Below are positions 44,696-53,650 of a stretch of 64,000 bases of DNA, one piece after another. Location of the stretch: the NCBI GenBank assembly GCA_016208915.1, contig JACQXE010000052.1:23268-87267 (forward strand), given 5' to 3'. Origin of the DNA: Nitrospirota bacterium (GTDB taxonomy: Bacteria > Nitrospirota > Thermodesulfovibrionia > Thermodesulfovibrionales > UBA1546). Under the pieces are notes generated by a model. It searched no databases. It was not told the origin of the DNA and saw only the letters and a list, made by a program, of their open reading frames with translations. The stretch's first letter is position 1; every line of letters starts with the position of its first letter. The translations under genes and the position numbers were made by a program.

Positions 44696-45149
44696 GCATC
44701 ATTATAACTGCATCCTCTGCCGGCATAACATAGTATTCTTTTCTTGTCCCTATAATTCTGAATCCGAATCCTTCATAAAGTTTTTTTGCAGGATAATTTG
44801 ACTCCCTAACCTCAAGATACAGAAATCTGCATGCACTTTCCTTTAACTCTTCTATTATAAGTGTAACAAGGTTTTTTGCTATGCCCTTCCTTCTGAAATC
44901 AGGATGAACTCCGAGGTTAAGAATATGACCTTCGTCAGACACCTGGTTTGCACATATATAACCTATAACCCGTTCTCCTGCTACTGCAACCTTTGATGTT
45001 GAGCGGGGGTTGTATATCTCATTGAAAAATGATGTCTCTGACCATGGAGCGCTGAATGACATGCGCTCAATTACGGTTACCTCAGGGATGTCATTCTTTG
45101 TCATCTCTCTTATAATGGCGTCGTGCATCGAAATTTTACCTGTAGCCAT
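44685..45149 (-). CDS. rimI: Ribosomal-protein-alanine N-acetyltransferase
   Basis: 154 residues, GNAT fold: IREMTKNDIPEVTVIERMSFSAPWS start, acetyl-CoA loop DFRRKGIAKNLV, LEVRESNYPAKKLYEGFGF. RimI acetylates ribosomal protein S18 or other N-termini. An earlier in-frame start (MATGK) precedes MHDAIIRE; either could be used. Confidence 0.85.
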   Translation of the reverse strand: MATGKISMHDAIIREMTKNDIPEVTVIERMSFSAPWSETSFFNEIYNPRSTSKVAVAGERVIGYICANQVSDEGHILNLGVHPDFRRKGIAKNLVTLIIEELKESACRFLYLEVRESNYPAKKLYEGFGFRIIGTRKEYYVMPAEDAVIMMLKI

Positions 45150-45202
45150 ATAATTAAGATATCACAGCATTTTCAATATGTGAAGTTCTGATATGAGCCA
45201 TG

Positions 45203-45414
45203 GTTGTCCAAAATAAGATATATTAAAAAGCTGAACGCTTCATAAATACAATGAATCGACAGGATATTAAGATGCGCAAACTCGCTTTGATAAGCAGTTT
45301 TAAATGGAACAATATGAGAGATGTTTTTATGAATATTCAGATGTAGATTAATTTTTTAAGGTGTCGTCATTGTATTTCTTCATCCTTCAGCCTTTTTTAG
45401 TTATTTTGGACAAC
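45203..45414. mobile_element. MITE-like element with ~50-bp terminal inverted repeats
   Basis: Left end GTTGTCCAAAATAAGATATATTAAAAAGCTGAACG...AATACAATGA (45203-45254) and right end, reverse complemented, GTTGTCCAAAATAACTAAAAAAGGCTGAAGG...AATACAATGA (45367-45414) match with a short gap and scattered changes. The 112-bp centre has no gene. No clear target duplication. It occupies most of the 380-bp gap between rimI and glgC. Confidence 0.75.
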
Positions 45415-45529
45415 ACCGTGTATGAATACAATCTCATGAGCGACAATGATATGCTAACTCATTGACACATCTGAATTTTTCCTGATATACTTTTTTTGAA
45501 AATGCAAATATATTTTGGAGTTCTCTGCT

Positions 45530-46777
45530 ATGCATAGGGGCAGGAAAGAGAGACGCACAAGGGAAACGCTCGCCCTTGTTCTTGCCGGCGGCAAAGGGGA
45601 AAGGCTTCATCCCTTAACAATTCACAGGGCAAAACCAGCAGTGCCTTTTGGCGGCAAATACAGGATAATTGATTTCACGTTGAGCAACTGTATAAATTCG
45701 AACATAAGGAAGATAGCTGTTCTTACGCAGTATAAGTCTTTGTCCCTGAATAAACATCTCGCGCTTGGATGGGAGAAACTTTTTAATCCGGAACTAAGGG
45801 AATTTATTATGTCAGTGCCGCCGCAGCAGCGTGTTGACGACAGATGGTATGAAGGCACGGCTGATGCTGTATATCAGAATATCTATTTTATAGAAAAAGA
45901 GGCGTCTCATTTTCTTCTCATACTTTCAGGAGACCATATATATAAGATGGATTATTATGAGATGGTGGAGTGCCATCTTAAGAGTAATGCAATCGGAACT
46001 ATTGCAGCTATAGAGATCGACAGGGATAAGGCGTCAGCATTTGGAGTTATCGAGGTTAACAGAGAATCGAGGATAATAGGGTTTGAGGAAAAACCCCAAG
46101 ACCCGAAGCCAATCCCCTGGAGTCCCAATCAGTCTCTTATTTCAATGGGAGTCTATCTGTTTAACACGAGAGACATAATAGATGAACTAAAAACCGATGC
46201 CCTTTGTTTAACAGCACATGATTTTGGGAGAAACATCATCCCGGCAATGATTGAAACCAGAAGGCTTTTTGCCTACAATTTTCAGGACGAGAATAAGAAA
46301 GAGGCAAAATACTGGCGCGATGTCGGCACAATAGACGGATACTGGGAGGCTAATATGGATCTTGTTTCTGTGGACCCTATGTTCAATTTCTATGATAAAG
46401 ATTGGCCATTAAGGACATACCAGCCTCAGTATCCACCAGCCAAGTTCGTTTTTGCGCAGGAATATAAGGGGGGAAGGCTCGGGATAGCGCTGGATTCTAT
46501 TGTTTGCGACGGGTGTATTATAAGTGGAGGAAGGGTGCAGAATTCTATTCTGTCGCCCAATGTAAGGATTAACAGCTGGACAGAAATACAGGAATCTGTG
46601 CTTATGGAAAATGTTGAGATAGGAAGGCGCTGTAAAATAAAAAAGGCGATAATAGATAAGGATGTCCGTGTGCCTGAAGGCACACGGATAGGTTATTCTA
46701 TCGAAGAAGACAGGAAGAGATTTTATGTCAGTCCTAAGGGGATTGTGGTAATACCCAAGGGTGTGGAGATAAAATGA
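45530..46777 (+). CDS. glgC: Glucose-1-phosphate adenylyltransferase
   Basis: Makes ADP-glucose for glycogen synthesis. N-terminal nucleotide motif LVLAGGKGERLHPLT, PFGGKYRIIDF, SGDHIYKMDY, FEEKP, and a C-terminal left-handed beta-helix. The track start TTG 45515 was moved to ATG 45530 (GGAG nine bases upstream, MHRGRKERRTRETLALVLAGG), 415 residues. Overlaps the DUF4388 gene by 4 bp, linking glycogen synthesis to the chemosensory operon. Confidence 0.94.
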   Translation: MHRGRKERRTRETLALVLAGGKGERLHPLTIHRAKPAVPFGGKYRIIDFTLSNCINSNIRKIAVLTQYKSLSLNKHLALGWEKLFNPELREFIMSVPPQQRVDDRWYEGTADAVYQNIYFIEKEASHFLLILSGDHIYKMDYYEMVECHLKSNAIGTIAAIEIDRDKASAFGVIEVNRESRIIGFEEKPQDPKPIPWSPNQSLISMGVYLFNTRDIIDELKTDALCLTAHDFGRNIIPAMIETRRLFAYNFQDENKKEAKYWRDVGTIDGYWEANMDLVSVDPMFNFYDKDWPLRTYQPQYPPAKFVFAQEYKGGRLGIALDSIVCDGCIISGGRVQNSILSPNVRINSWTEIQESVLMENVEIGRRCKIKKAIIDKDVRVPEGTRIGYSIEEDRKRFYVSPKGIVVIPKGVEIK

Positions 46778-47895
46778 GTCTTGTAGGCAGGCTTGAGGAT
46801 CTTGCCCTTTCTGATATATTTCAGATATTAAGTATAGGCAAAAAGACAGGGACACTTATAATAAGCGGGACAGCAGGCGCTGCTGTAATTGTTTTCAAGA
46901 ATGGTCTTGTTGTGAAGGCAGAGACCACAACGATTGAAGGGACCATTGGTCATGACCTTTTTCAAAGCGGCTTGATAAAGGAATCAGTATTGCAGATGGC
47001 TCAGGAAGTAAAAAAGAAGTTGCCCGCAAAATCTGTTGCTGAAATACTTTTTGACCTCGGCGCAGTAAACAAGGATATACTGGAGAAGTTTTCGAAGAAA
47101 AGGATAGAAAGGACCATATACCAGCTTCTGCTATGGCAGGAAGGTAATTTCCAGTTCGAGCTGGAAGACCTGGATATAAAGGATAAGATAAATATAGAGG
47201 ATGCAGGTTGGGAGGTCTCAAAGGGAATAAGCCCCGAGTATCTCCTTATGGAAGGTGCGAGAGTATATGATGAGTCTGCAAAGCAGGAAATTCTTTCCCA
47301 TGAAGAACTCGCAGGTGAGGCAGAAGAGAGCGGCTGGGAGGCAGACTGGGCGGGACAGCCTGTTGCAGAGCGAAAAGATATTTCAGCGCTGAAGTCTCTT
47401 ACACAGGAATTGAGGTTCCCGAATTCTATCTCAGAGATAACGCTTCTTATCCTCAGGTTTGCAAGCGATATTTTTCAGAGGGGTGTTCTGTTTATGGTAA
47501 GTGATGATGAAATTGTAGGCTTGGGCCAGTTTGGACTTGAGATAGAAGGGGCTGATGAGAAGATACGTGAGACTATAATCCCCTTAAAAAATAGCGCATT
47601 TCTTAAAAAGATACTGGACGAAGCACACTCATATAAGGGAAATATAGAGAAAGATGAGGGCACGGAGTTTATGATAAATGAACTCGGTGGAGGCTGGCCC
47701 ATGGAAGGTGCGGTATTCCCTATTGTTGCAGAGGGAAAGGTCGCGGCAATGCTCTACTGTGATAGCCTGCCTGAAGGCGAGGAGACAGGCGAGACAGAAG
47801 GGCTGGAGATATTCATAAGCCAGGCAGGTCTTGCTCTCGAAAAATCCATTCTTCAGAGCAAACTCAAGGACATGCAGAAAAGAATTGATAACTGA
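46774..47895 (+). CDS. DUF4388 (PATAN-type) protein with C-terminal GAF-like domain
   Basis: 373 residues. The N-terminal MSLVGRLEDLALSDIFQILSIGKKTGTLIIS is the hallmark of DUF4388/PATAN domains, which mediate protein contacts in two-component systems. A helical middle section follows (IERTIYQLLLWQEGNFQFEL), then a GAF-like C-terminus (about 220-365). No catalytic residues seen. Coupled to glgC and placed just before the chemosensory genes, so possibly a regulator of that pathway. Confidence 0.7.
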   Translation: MSLVGRLEDLALSDIFQILSIGKKTGTLIISGTAGAAVIVFKNGLVVKAETTTIEGTIGHDLFQSGLIKESVLQMAQEVKKKLPAKSVAEILFDLGAVNKDILEKFSKKRIERTIYQLLLWQEGNFQFELEDLDIKDKINIEDAGWEVSKGISPEYLLMEGARVYDESAKQEILSHEELAGEAEESGWEADWAGQPVAERKDISALKSLTQELRFPNSISEITLLILRFASDIFQRGVLFMVSDDEIVGLGQFGLEIEGADEKIRETIIPLKNSAFLKKILDEAHSYKGNIEKDEGTEFMINELGGGWPMEGAVFPIVAEGKVAAMLYCDSLPEGEETGETEGLEIFISQAGLALEKSILQSKLKDMQKRIDN

Positions 47896-48063
47896 AAAAG
47901 AACAGATGCTTTTTTTATTTGCATTTGGTAGAATTTATTCTAACTATGCATTTTATGATATATAATCTTGGAATGCAAGAAAAGAAAGGCTGGATTCGAA
48001 TTCAATTTTCAGAAACTTTCCGTAATTTTTCATTCTTAATCTCAAAATTTCACAGGAGGGCAT
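47896..48063. promoter_or_regulatory. Leader region of the chemosensory operon
   Basis: 168 bp without a gene. A TATAAT at 47961-47966 is the best -10 candidate; no convincing -35 at 17 bp. The following gene has a CAGGAGGGC ribosome site before a GTG start. Confidence 0.35.
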
Positions 48064-48432
48064 GTGAAATCCATCCTTATTGTTGAAGATTCAACAACTA
48101 CAAGATCACTTATAAGGGCAGTCATTGAGGAGGTCGGGGATTTTAATATTATAGAGGCGCCTACAGGTTTTGACGCCTTAAAGATCCTTCCTTCACAGGA
48201 TGTTGACCTGGTAGTTACAGATATCAATATGCCTGATATAAACGGTCTGGAATTAATAAACTTCGTTAAGAGCAATCCTCGTTATAGTCATATCCCGCTG
48301 ATTATCGTTACTACTGAAAGGAGTGAGGAAGACAAGAAGAGAGGCATGGCGTTAGGCGCAGCTGCCTATGTCACAAAGCCATTCAAGGCATCCGAACTTC
48401 AGGAAATAGTGAAAAAGACCCTTAATTTATGA
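48064..48432 (+). CDS. cheY: CheY-like response regulator, first
   Basis: 122 residues: VEDSTTTRSL, phospho-Asp in LVVTDINMPDINGLEL, VTTERSEEDKKRG and TKPF. TTERSEEDKKR-type loops are typical of receivers in accessory and type IV pilus chemosensory systems. GTG start; stop overlaps cheA by 4 bp. A paralogue closes the operon at 60629. Confidence 0.9.
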   Translation: MKSILIVEDSTTTRSLIRAVIEEVGDFNIIEAPTGFDALKILPSQDVDLVVTDINMPDINGLELINFVKSNPRYSHIPLIIVTTERSEEDKKRGMALGAAAYVTKPFKASELQEIVKKTLNL

Positions 48433-50390
48433 GCTCAGCAAAAAAAGAGTTTATAGCTGAAGCAGAAGACCTGCTCGAAGAGTCAGGCAGGCTGATTCTC
48501 GAGATACAGGATACATATCAGACCGAACTCAATCCTGATACTATAAATGCCCTCTTCAGAGCCATACACACATTAAAAGGGCTGTCAGGACTTTTCGGAC
48601 ATAAGGGGATTGCAGATCTCAGCCACAATCTTGAATCCATGCTTGATGATCTGAGATTAGGCAAGATTGATATGTCTGATGATGTAATACGGTTTCTGTT
48701 TAATAATATGGACCTAATGAGGTCTATCGTTGAAGGAGTTAGCAAAGGGGAGGAACAGGATGTATCAGGCCACATAAAAAACATTGAAGTATTCCGCAAT
48801 TCTTTGACAGGCAAGACAAAAGGGCCTGACCTGAAGGGACTAATAGAGGATTCCCTCCTTATGGTCCTTTCAGAGTATGAGGAACACAGATTAAAGACCA
48901 ATGTGCAAGAAGGCAAGGGAATATATCTTGCCAAGGCTATCTTTTCTCTTGTGGATTTTGATAAATCGCTCGAAGAGCTTACAAAGCTGATTAAATCAAA
49001 GGGCGAACTAATATCAACATTGCCTACCTCATCCAATCTCCCGCCTGATTCAATAGGGTTTAACATGATGTTTGGTAGTGTGCAACATCTGGAGAAACTG
49101 AAAGAAGAAATGAAATTTGATATTGATACGCTGGTGAAGCCAAAGGCGGTAGAGAGCGCTCCTCAACAGCAAAAACCTCAGGATACAACGCTGAAGAGTT
49201 CGACAACCACTGTAAGGGTAGATATAGAAAAGCTGGACAGGATTCTTAACACTATAGGTGATCTTACTCTCGTGAAGGGAGGCGTAAAAAGGATAGGCGA
49301 GGAGCTGCTTGAAAATTATGGCCATTCTCCTCTCGTTGCTGATATATATAAGATTTCCCAGAGCCTTGAAAAAAGGCTTTCAGCGCTTCAGAACCAGGTT
49401 CTCGAGATAAGGATGGTGCCTATAGGGCAGATATTTTCAAGGCTTGCGCAGGTAATAAGAAAATATTCGAGAGAAGTCGGCAAGAAGATAGAACTCCTCA
49501 TGTTCGGAGAAGACACCGAGATCGACAAATATATAGCTGAAGAGGTTATTGACCCTTTGATGCATCTTGTAAGGAATGCGATTGACCATGGGATAGAAAC
49601 TGAAGAAGAAAGAAGGAAAAAAGGCAAGAGGGAGACAGGGATAATAATACTCAAGGCATCGCAGCGCGGCAACCATGTAATTATCGAGGTCAAAGACGAC
49701 GGCGGTGGAATTGATATCCAGAAGGTTAAGGAAAAGGCAGTACAGAAGGGGCTTTTAGAAGAGGGAGCAGAGATAGATGAGAAAGAAATCATAAATTTCA
49801 TATTTGCCCCTGGGTTTAGTACAAAAGAGGTGGTGAGCGAGGTATCAGGAAGAGGCGTAGGCATGGATGTTGTGAAAAAGAAGCTTGCAGCAATAGGAGG
49901 TTTTGCTGAAATCGACACAGAAAGAGACAAGGGTACTACAACGGCCCTTACCATACCTATAACCCTTGCTATCGTGAAAGCCCTGATTATAAGAATAGGT
50001 GCCATGAGGTTTGCTATTCCTCTGACGTCAATCTCTGAGACAGTGGTCATAATGCGGAATGAATTTCAGACAGTGGAGGGGAAGGAAGTTTATAATTTAA
50101 GAGGCGAGCTTCTTCCCATGACAGACCTCAGGAAGGTCTTTGACCTGGAAGGCGAAGCATCAGAAAAGTCTTTTGCTGTTGTGGTTGGCGTTGGGAACAG
50201 AAAACACGGGTTGATAGTTGATGAACTCTTCGGACAGCACGAGATCGTTATAAAACCTCTCGGAGAATATTTTGCAGGGCGTCGAGGTTTTGGAGGCGCT
50301 GCTGAAATAGGCAAATACGAGGTAATTCTTGTCATAGATGTCGATGCCCTTGTAGAAGAGGCAGTAATCAAGCAGAAGGTGAAACTGTAG
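48429..50390 (+). CDS. cheA: Chemotaxis histidine kinase CheA
   Basis: 653 residues. P1 Hpt domain with phospho-His H47 in FRAIHTLKGLSGLFG, linker, dimerisation helices (DIEKLDRILNTIGDLTLVKGG), kinase N-box HLVRNAIDHGIE and G boxes (DDGGGI, GRGVGMDVV), and a C-terminal CheW-like domain. Only one Hpt domain, unlike ChpA of Pseudomonas. Signals to the two CheY-like proteins and CheB. Confidence 0.95.
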   Translation: MSSAKKEFIAEAEDLLEESGRLILEIQDTYQTELNPDTINALFRAIHTLKGLSGLFGHKGIADLSHNLESMLDDLRLGKIDMSDDVIRFLFNNMDLMRSIVEGVSKGEEQDVSGHIKNIEVFRNSLTGKTKGPDLKGLIEDSLLMVLSEYEEHRLKTNVQEGKGIYLAKAIFSLVDFDKSLEELTKLIKSKGELISTLPTSSNLPPDSIGFNMMFGSVQHLEKLKEEMKFDIDTLVKPKAVESAPQQQKPQDTTLKSSTTTVRVDIEKLDRILNTIGDLTLVKGGVKRIGEELLENYGHSPLVADIYKISQSLEKRLSALQNQVLEIRMVPIGQIFSRLAQVIRKYSREVGKKIELLMFGEDTEIDKYIAEEVIDPLMHLVRNAIDHGIETEEERRKKGKRETGIIILKASQRGNHVIIEVKDDGGGIDIQKVKEKAVQKGLLEEGAEIDEKEIINFIFAPGFSTKEVVSEVSGRGVGMDVVKKKLAAIGGFAEIDTERDKGTTTALTIPITLAIVKALIIRIGAMRFAIPLTSISETVVIMRNEFQTVEGKEVYNLRGELLPMTDLRKVFDLEGEASEKSFAVVVGVGNRKHGLIVDELFGQHEIVIKPLGEYFAGRRGFGGAAEIGKYEVILVIDVDALVEEAVIKQKVKL

Positions 50391-50431
50391 GAGACGAAAC
50401 GTGGTTGATTGTTTCATAGGGAGTCTTTTAT

Positions 50432-51250
50432 ATGTATGAAGAGTTTTACGGATTGCAACTGAGACCGTTCACCAAGACGCCCAATCCAAAGTTCCTCTTC
50501 ATGAGCAGGATACATGAAGAGGCGCTCGCAAGGCTTCAGTATGCAGTAGAGGAAAAAGAGATTATTCTGCTTACCGGAGAAATTGGTTGCGGCAAGACCA
50601 CGCTTACAAGAGCGCTTATTGATTCTCTCGATGAAAAATATAGAGTCGTGCTTATCATCAATCCGCGTCTCACGCCTGCGCAGTTTCTGAGGACTCTCGC
50701 CAAAAGGTTTGATATGGATGTCCCATCCAATTTCAAGGATGACCTGATCGAAGCCGTATATTCAAAGGTATACGAGGACTATGAGGCTGGCATCACACCT
50801 GTAATCATCATAGATGAGGCGCAGCTTATCCCTGACAAGGACACGTTTGAAGAGATAAGGCTTCTCACAAATTTCCAGCTTGATGACACAAATCTTCTGA
50901 GCCTTATACTTGTTGGACAACCAGACCTGAGGCGAAGGCTGAATCATAAGGTATATCTTCCCCTGAAACAGAGGATCGGGCTTTTTTACCATCTCGGACC
51001 TATAAGCGAGGACGAAGTTAAAGGGTACATTGAGTACCGTCTTAAGGTGGGAGGGCGGGAAGATATGCTTTTTACAGATGAGGCATTAAAGTCGCTTCAT
51101 ATATATTCTAAGGGCATTCCAAGGCTGATTAACAGCATGGCAACGGCTGCACTTTTGAGCGGATTCAGCCACGAATACAGAATAATTGATGTAGGATTGA
51201 TTGACGAGGCAGCGCAGGAGCTTGGAGTTAATGGATATAGCGAAAATTAG
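50432..51250 (+). CDS. ExeA/GspA-like AAA ATPase
   Basis: 272 residues. MYEEFYGLQLRPFTKTPNPKFLFMS start, Walker A GEIGCGKTT, Walker B VIIIDEAQ, C-terminal helical lid (GIPRLINSMATAAL). Such ATPases are known from type II secretion (ExeA), where they help place the secretin, and from Tn7-like systems; the peptidoglycan-binding domain of ExeA is missing. Its position between cheA and cheW, with overlapping cheW start, is unusual and suggests a link to envelope machinery such as type IV pili. Confidence 0.85.
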   Translation: MYEEFYGLQLRPFTKTPNPKFLFMSRIHEEALARLQYAVEEKEIILLTGEIGCGKTTLTRALIDSLDEKYRVVLIINPRLTPAQFLRTLAKRFDMDVPSNFKDDLIEAVYSKVYEDYEAGITPVIIIDEAQLIPDKDTFEEIRLLTNFQLDDTNLLSLILVGQPDLRRRLNHKVYLPLKQRIGLFYHLGPISEDEVKGYIEYRLKVGGREDMLFTDEALKSLHIYSKGIPRLINSMATAALLSGFSHEYRIIDVGLIDEAAQELGVNGYSEN

Positions 51251-51878
51251 AAAAAAGGCAAAAGAGGTAAAAGAGGCAAAAGAACCAAAGAGTTCATCTG
51301 GGCCTCAAAATGCAGTTGAACATGCTACTGTGAAAGATGTCCAGGGTGCTGTTATGACTGTAGTGTCTGAAGAGCCTGTGAAGAAAGAGGAACAGACTAA
51401 ACCTCCTGAAAAAACTGCAAGTGTTATAGAACCAGCAGCAGAAAAGATTGAATTTCTTACGTTCCAGTTAGCTACCGAAGAGTTTGCCTTCAGAGTTTCT
51501 GATATTGAGGAAATCCTCAGATTTCAGAGAATTACAAATGTTCCAAGAGTGCCTGATTATATACTTGGCATAACCTCATTAAGAGGTAAGATAATACCAG
51601 TTATTGATCTTAGAAAAAGGTTTTCGATTTTCGATGCAGGCGACACATTTTCAGATGTCTCGCTAAGGAAAATCCTGATTCTTAAGGGTTCAAAAGGACT
51701 TTTTGGCGCGCAGATCGACAGAGTAAGAGGCGTTATCCGCATCCTTCAGTCAGAGATATCAGAACCGCCAGCTCACCTGACAGAAGCCCAGATAATTTTT
51801 GTCGAGGGAGTAGTCCTTCATAAGAACAGGTTTGTATCTATTATAAACATGGAAGAACTTATCGAAATGAAAGGTTAG
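51231..51878 (+). CDS. cheW: CheW adaptor with charged N-terminal extension
   Basis: 215 residues from ATG 51231 (GGAGTTA upstream; the track start 51201 lacks support). Residues 1-75 are Lys/Glu/Pro-rich and disordered-looking; the rest is a CheW SH3-like fold (FLTFQLATEEFAFRVSDIEEIL, ITSLRGKIIPVIDLRKRF). It couples receptors to CheA. It overlaps the ATPase gene by 20 bp. Confidence 0.9.
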   Translation: MDIAKIRKKAKEVKEAKEPKSSSGPQNAVEHATVKDVQGAVMTVVSEEPVKKEEQTKPPEKTASVIEPAAEKIEFLTFQLATEEFAFRVSDIEEILRFQRITNVPRVPDYILGITSLRGKIIPVIDLRKRFSIFDAGDTFSDVSLRKILILKGSKGLFGAQIDRVRGVIRILQSEISEPPAHLTEAQIIFVEGVVLHKNRFVSIINMEELIEMKG

Positions 51879-51889
51879 GTGTAGACAGC

Positions 51890-53590
51890 TTGAGCAAAAG
51901 ACTCGGATTTAAGATAGGTTTTATAATTTTCGCCCTGCTTCTTGGCGGTTTTATACTGTCAGGACTCTTTACAATTTATATAGCAGGAAAAAATCTCGTT
52001 CAATCTTATGAGACGCTCATGAGGGTTGCAATAATAGCTGTATTATTTGCCCTTATAGTGAGTCTGGCACTCTGGCTGTTTATGAGAAAGCTGGTATTAA
52101 TGCCTGTTAAGGCAATGGAGTCAGCAGCTGCAAAACTTGCTGATGGTGACCTTTCATTTGCCGTGGATGTAAGTACAGGAGACGAGATTTCACAGTTGGG
52201 TCAACATATTCATGAATCAGTCAATTCCTTGAGCAGGATAATAAAGATGGTCAGGGATATCTCTCTTCGAGCCGCACAGGTCTCTAAAGGTATTGAAGGA
52301 TATTCAAGAGAAATGATTGATGGGACGCAATTGGAGGCAGATGCAGTATCGGACATCTCGAGTTCTGTGGAGGAATTGAATGCAGCCATATCAGAGATAA
52401 CCGATGGGACAGAAGGCTTTGCTGCCTCTGCAGATGCAACAGCAGCTGCGATGGATGAGATAGCTACGACTACAGTACAAATATCCAGCAGTACGTATGA
52501 CCTTTCTTCATCCATTGAGGCCACATCCTCTTCAATAGAAGAGCTGTCTGCCACTATAAAAGAGGTTGCAAAGAATGCCGATAATCTCTCTGCTGTAAGT
52601 GAAGATACTCTTGCGGCGGTGGAAGAGATAACAGCATCTGTAAAGGATGTTGAATCCAGCGCAAAAGAGTCGGCGCATCTGACGGAGAAGGTCATGAAAG
52701 AGACGTCAACACTTGGTATTGCTTCCATAGAAAAGACAATGGCAGGCATGAATAACATAAAATCTTCTGTTGAGAAGACCAATGAGTTGGTGCAGAGACT
52801 CGGAAACAGATCTGTCGAGATAGGAAAGATTCTTAACGTAATAAATGACATTACTGATCAAACAACCCTGCTTGCCCTGAATGTAGCCATACTTGCTGCA
52901 CAGGCAGGAGAACACGGCAGGGGTTTCTCTGTTGTTGCTGATGAGATTAAGGACCTTGCCGAGAGAACAACGTTCTCAACACAGGAAATCAATGCCCTTA
53001 TACAGTCTATACAGCAAGAGGTTAAAAGCACTGTCCAGGCAATGGGGGAGGGTCTGATCTCTGTCCATGAAGGATTGAAACTATCCAAGGAGGCGTCTGA
53101 CGCATTGCAGAAGATATTAGGCAGCGCCCAAAAATCTTCTGAGATGGCATTTGCAATCGAGCGGTATACGGTAGAGCAGTCAAGGGCGGTCAAATTTGTG
53201 TCGAATACTATGGAACAGATAAAGGATATGACGGGGTTGATTGCCAAGACAACTTCTGAGCAGTCAAAGGGCATAATACTGATTATGAATGCAACAGAGA
53301 AAATTAAGGATGCATCAAATCAGGTCAAGAAGGCAATGAAAGAACAGGAGGGAAACAGTAAGCATGTATCGCAGGCAGTTGGAGTAATATCTGACAAGAG
53401 CCAGCAGATATCAAGTGCGATTTATGAGCAGAAGATAGGCACAAATCAGATATGCAGCGCAGTAGAAAAGATCAAGGATGTTCCTCGGAGGAATCGTGAT
53501 CTTGCACTCAACATAAATAATTCACTTCAGGACATTCTGAAAGATATTGAGGCGATAGAGGCTGATATAAAGAAGTTCAGATTTTCATGA
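51890..53590 (+). CDS. Methyl-accepting chemotaxis protein without periplasmic domain
   Basis: 566 residues, TTG start. Two membrane helices (about 8-30 and 42-65) separated by only about 12 residues, HAMP (about 66-118), and a long signalling region with the hairpin tip ALNVAILAAQAGEHGRGFSVVADEIKDLAERT. Lack of an external domain points to membrane or cytoplasmic sensing. Confidence 0.9.
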   Translation: MSKRLGFKIGFIIFALLLGGFILSGLFTIYIAGKNLVQSYETLMRVAIIAVLFALIVSLALWLFMRKLVLMPVKAMESAAAKLADGDLSFAVDVSTGDEISQLGQHIHESVNSLSRIIKMVRDISLRAAQVSKGIEGYSREMIDGTQLEADAVSDISSSVEELNAAISEITDGTEGFAASADATAAAMDEIATTTVQISSSTYDLSSSIEATSSSIEELSATIKEVAKNADNLSAVSEDTLAAVEEITASVKDVESSAKESAHLTEKVMKETSTLGIASIEKTMAGMNNIKSSVEKTNELVQRLGNRSVEIGKILNVINDITDQTTLLALNVAILAAQAGEHGRGFSVVADEIKDLAERTTFSTQEINALIQSIQQEVKSTVQAMGEGLISVHEGLKLSKEASDALQKILGSAQKSSEMAFAIERYTVEQSRAVKFVSNTMEQIKDMTGLIAKTTSEQSKGIILIMNATEKIKDASNQVKKAMKEQEGNSKHVSQAVGVISDKSQQISSAIYEQKIGTNQICSAVEKIKDVPRRNRDLALNINNSLQDILKDIEAIEADIKKFRFS

Positions 53591-53650
53591 AAAACATATC
53601 AGATATCAAGGAGATGGTGATGAGAATTAAGAATATACGGAGATAGCGCA

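Noticed and set aside
49388-50050. Long antisense ORFs opposite cheA, MCP and HEAT genes
   Set aside because: Codon-shadow frames with serine-rich, low-complexity products and no starts or families.
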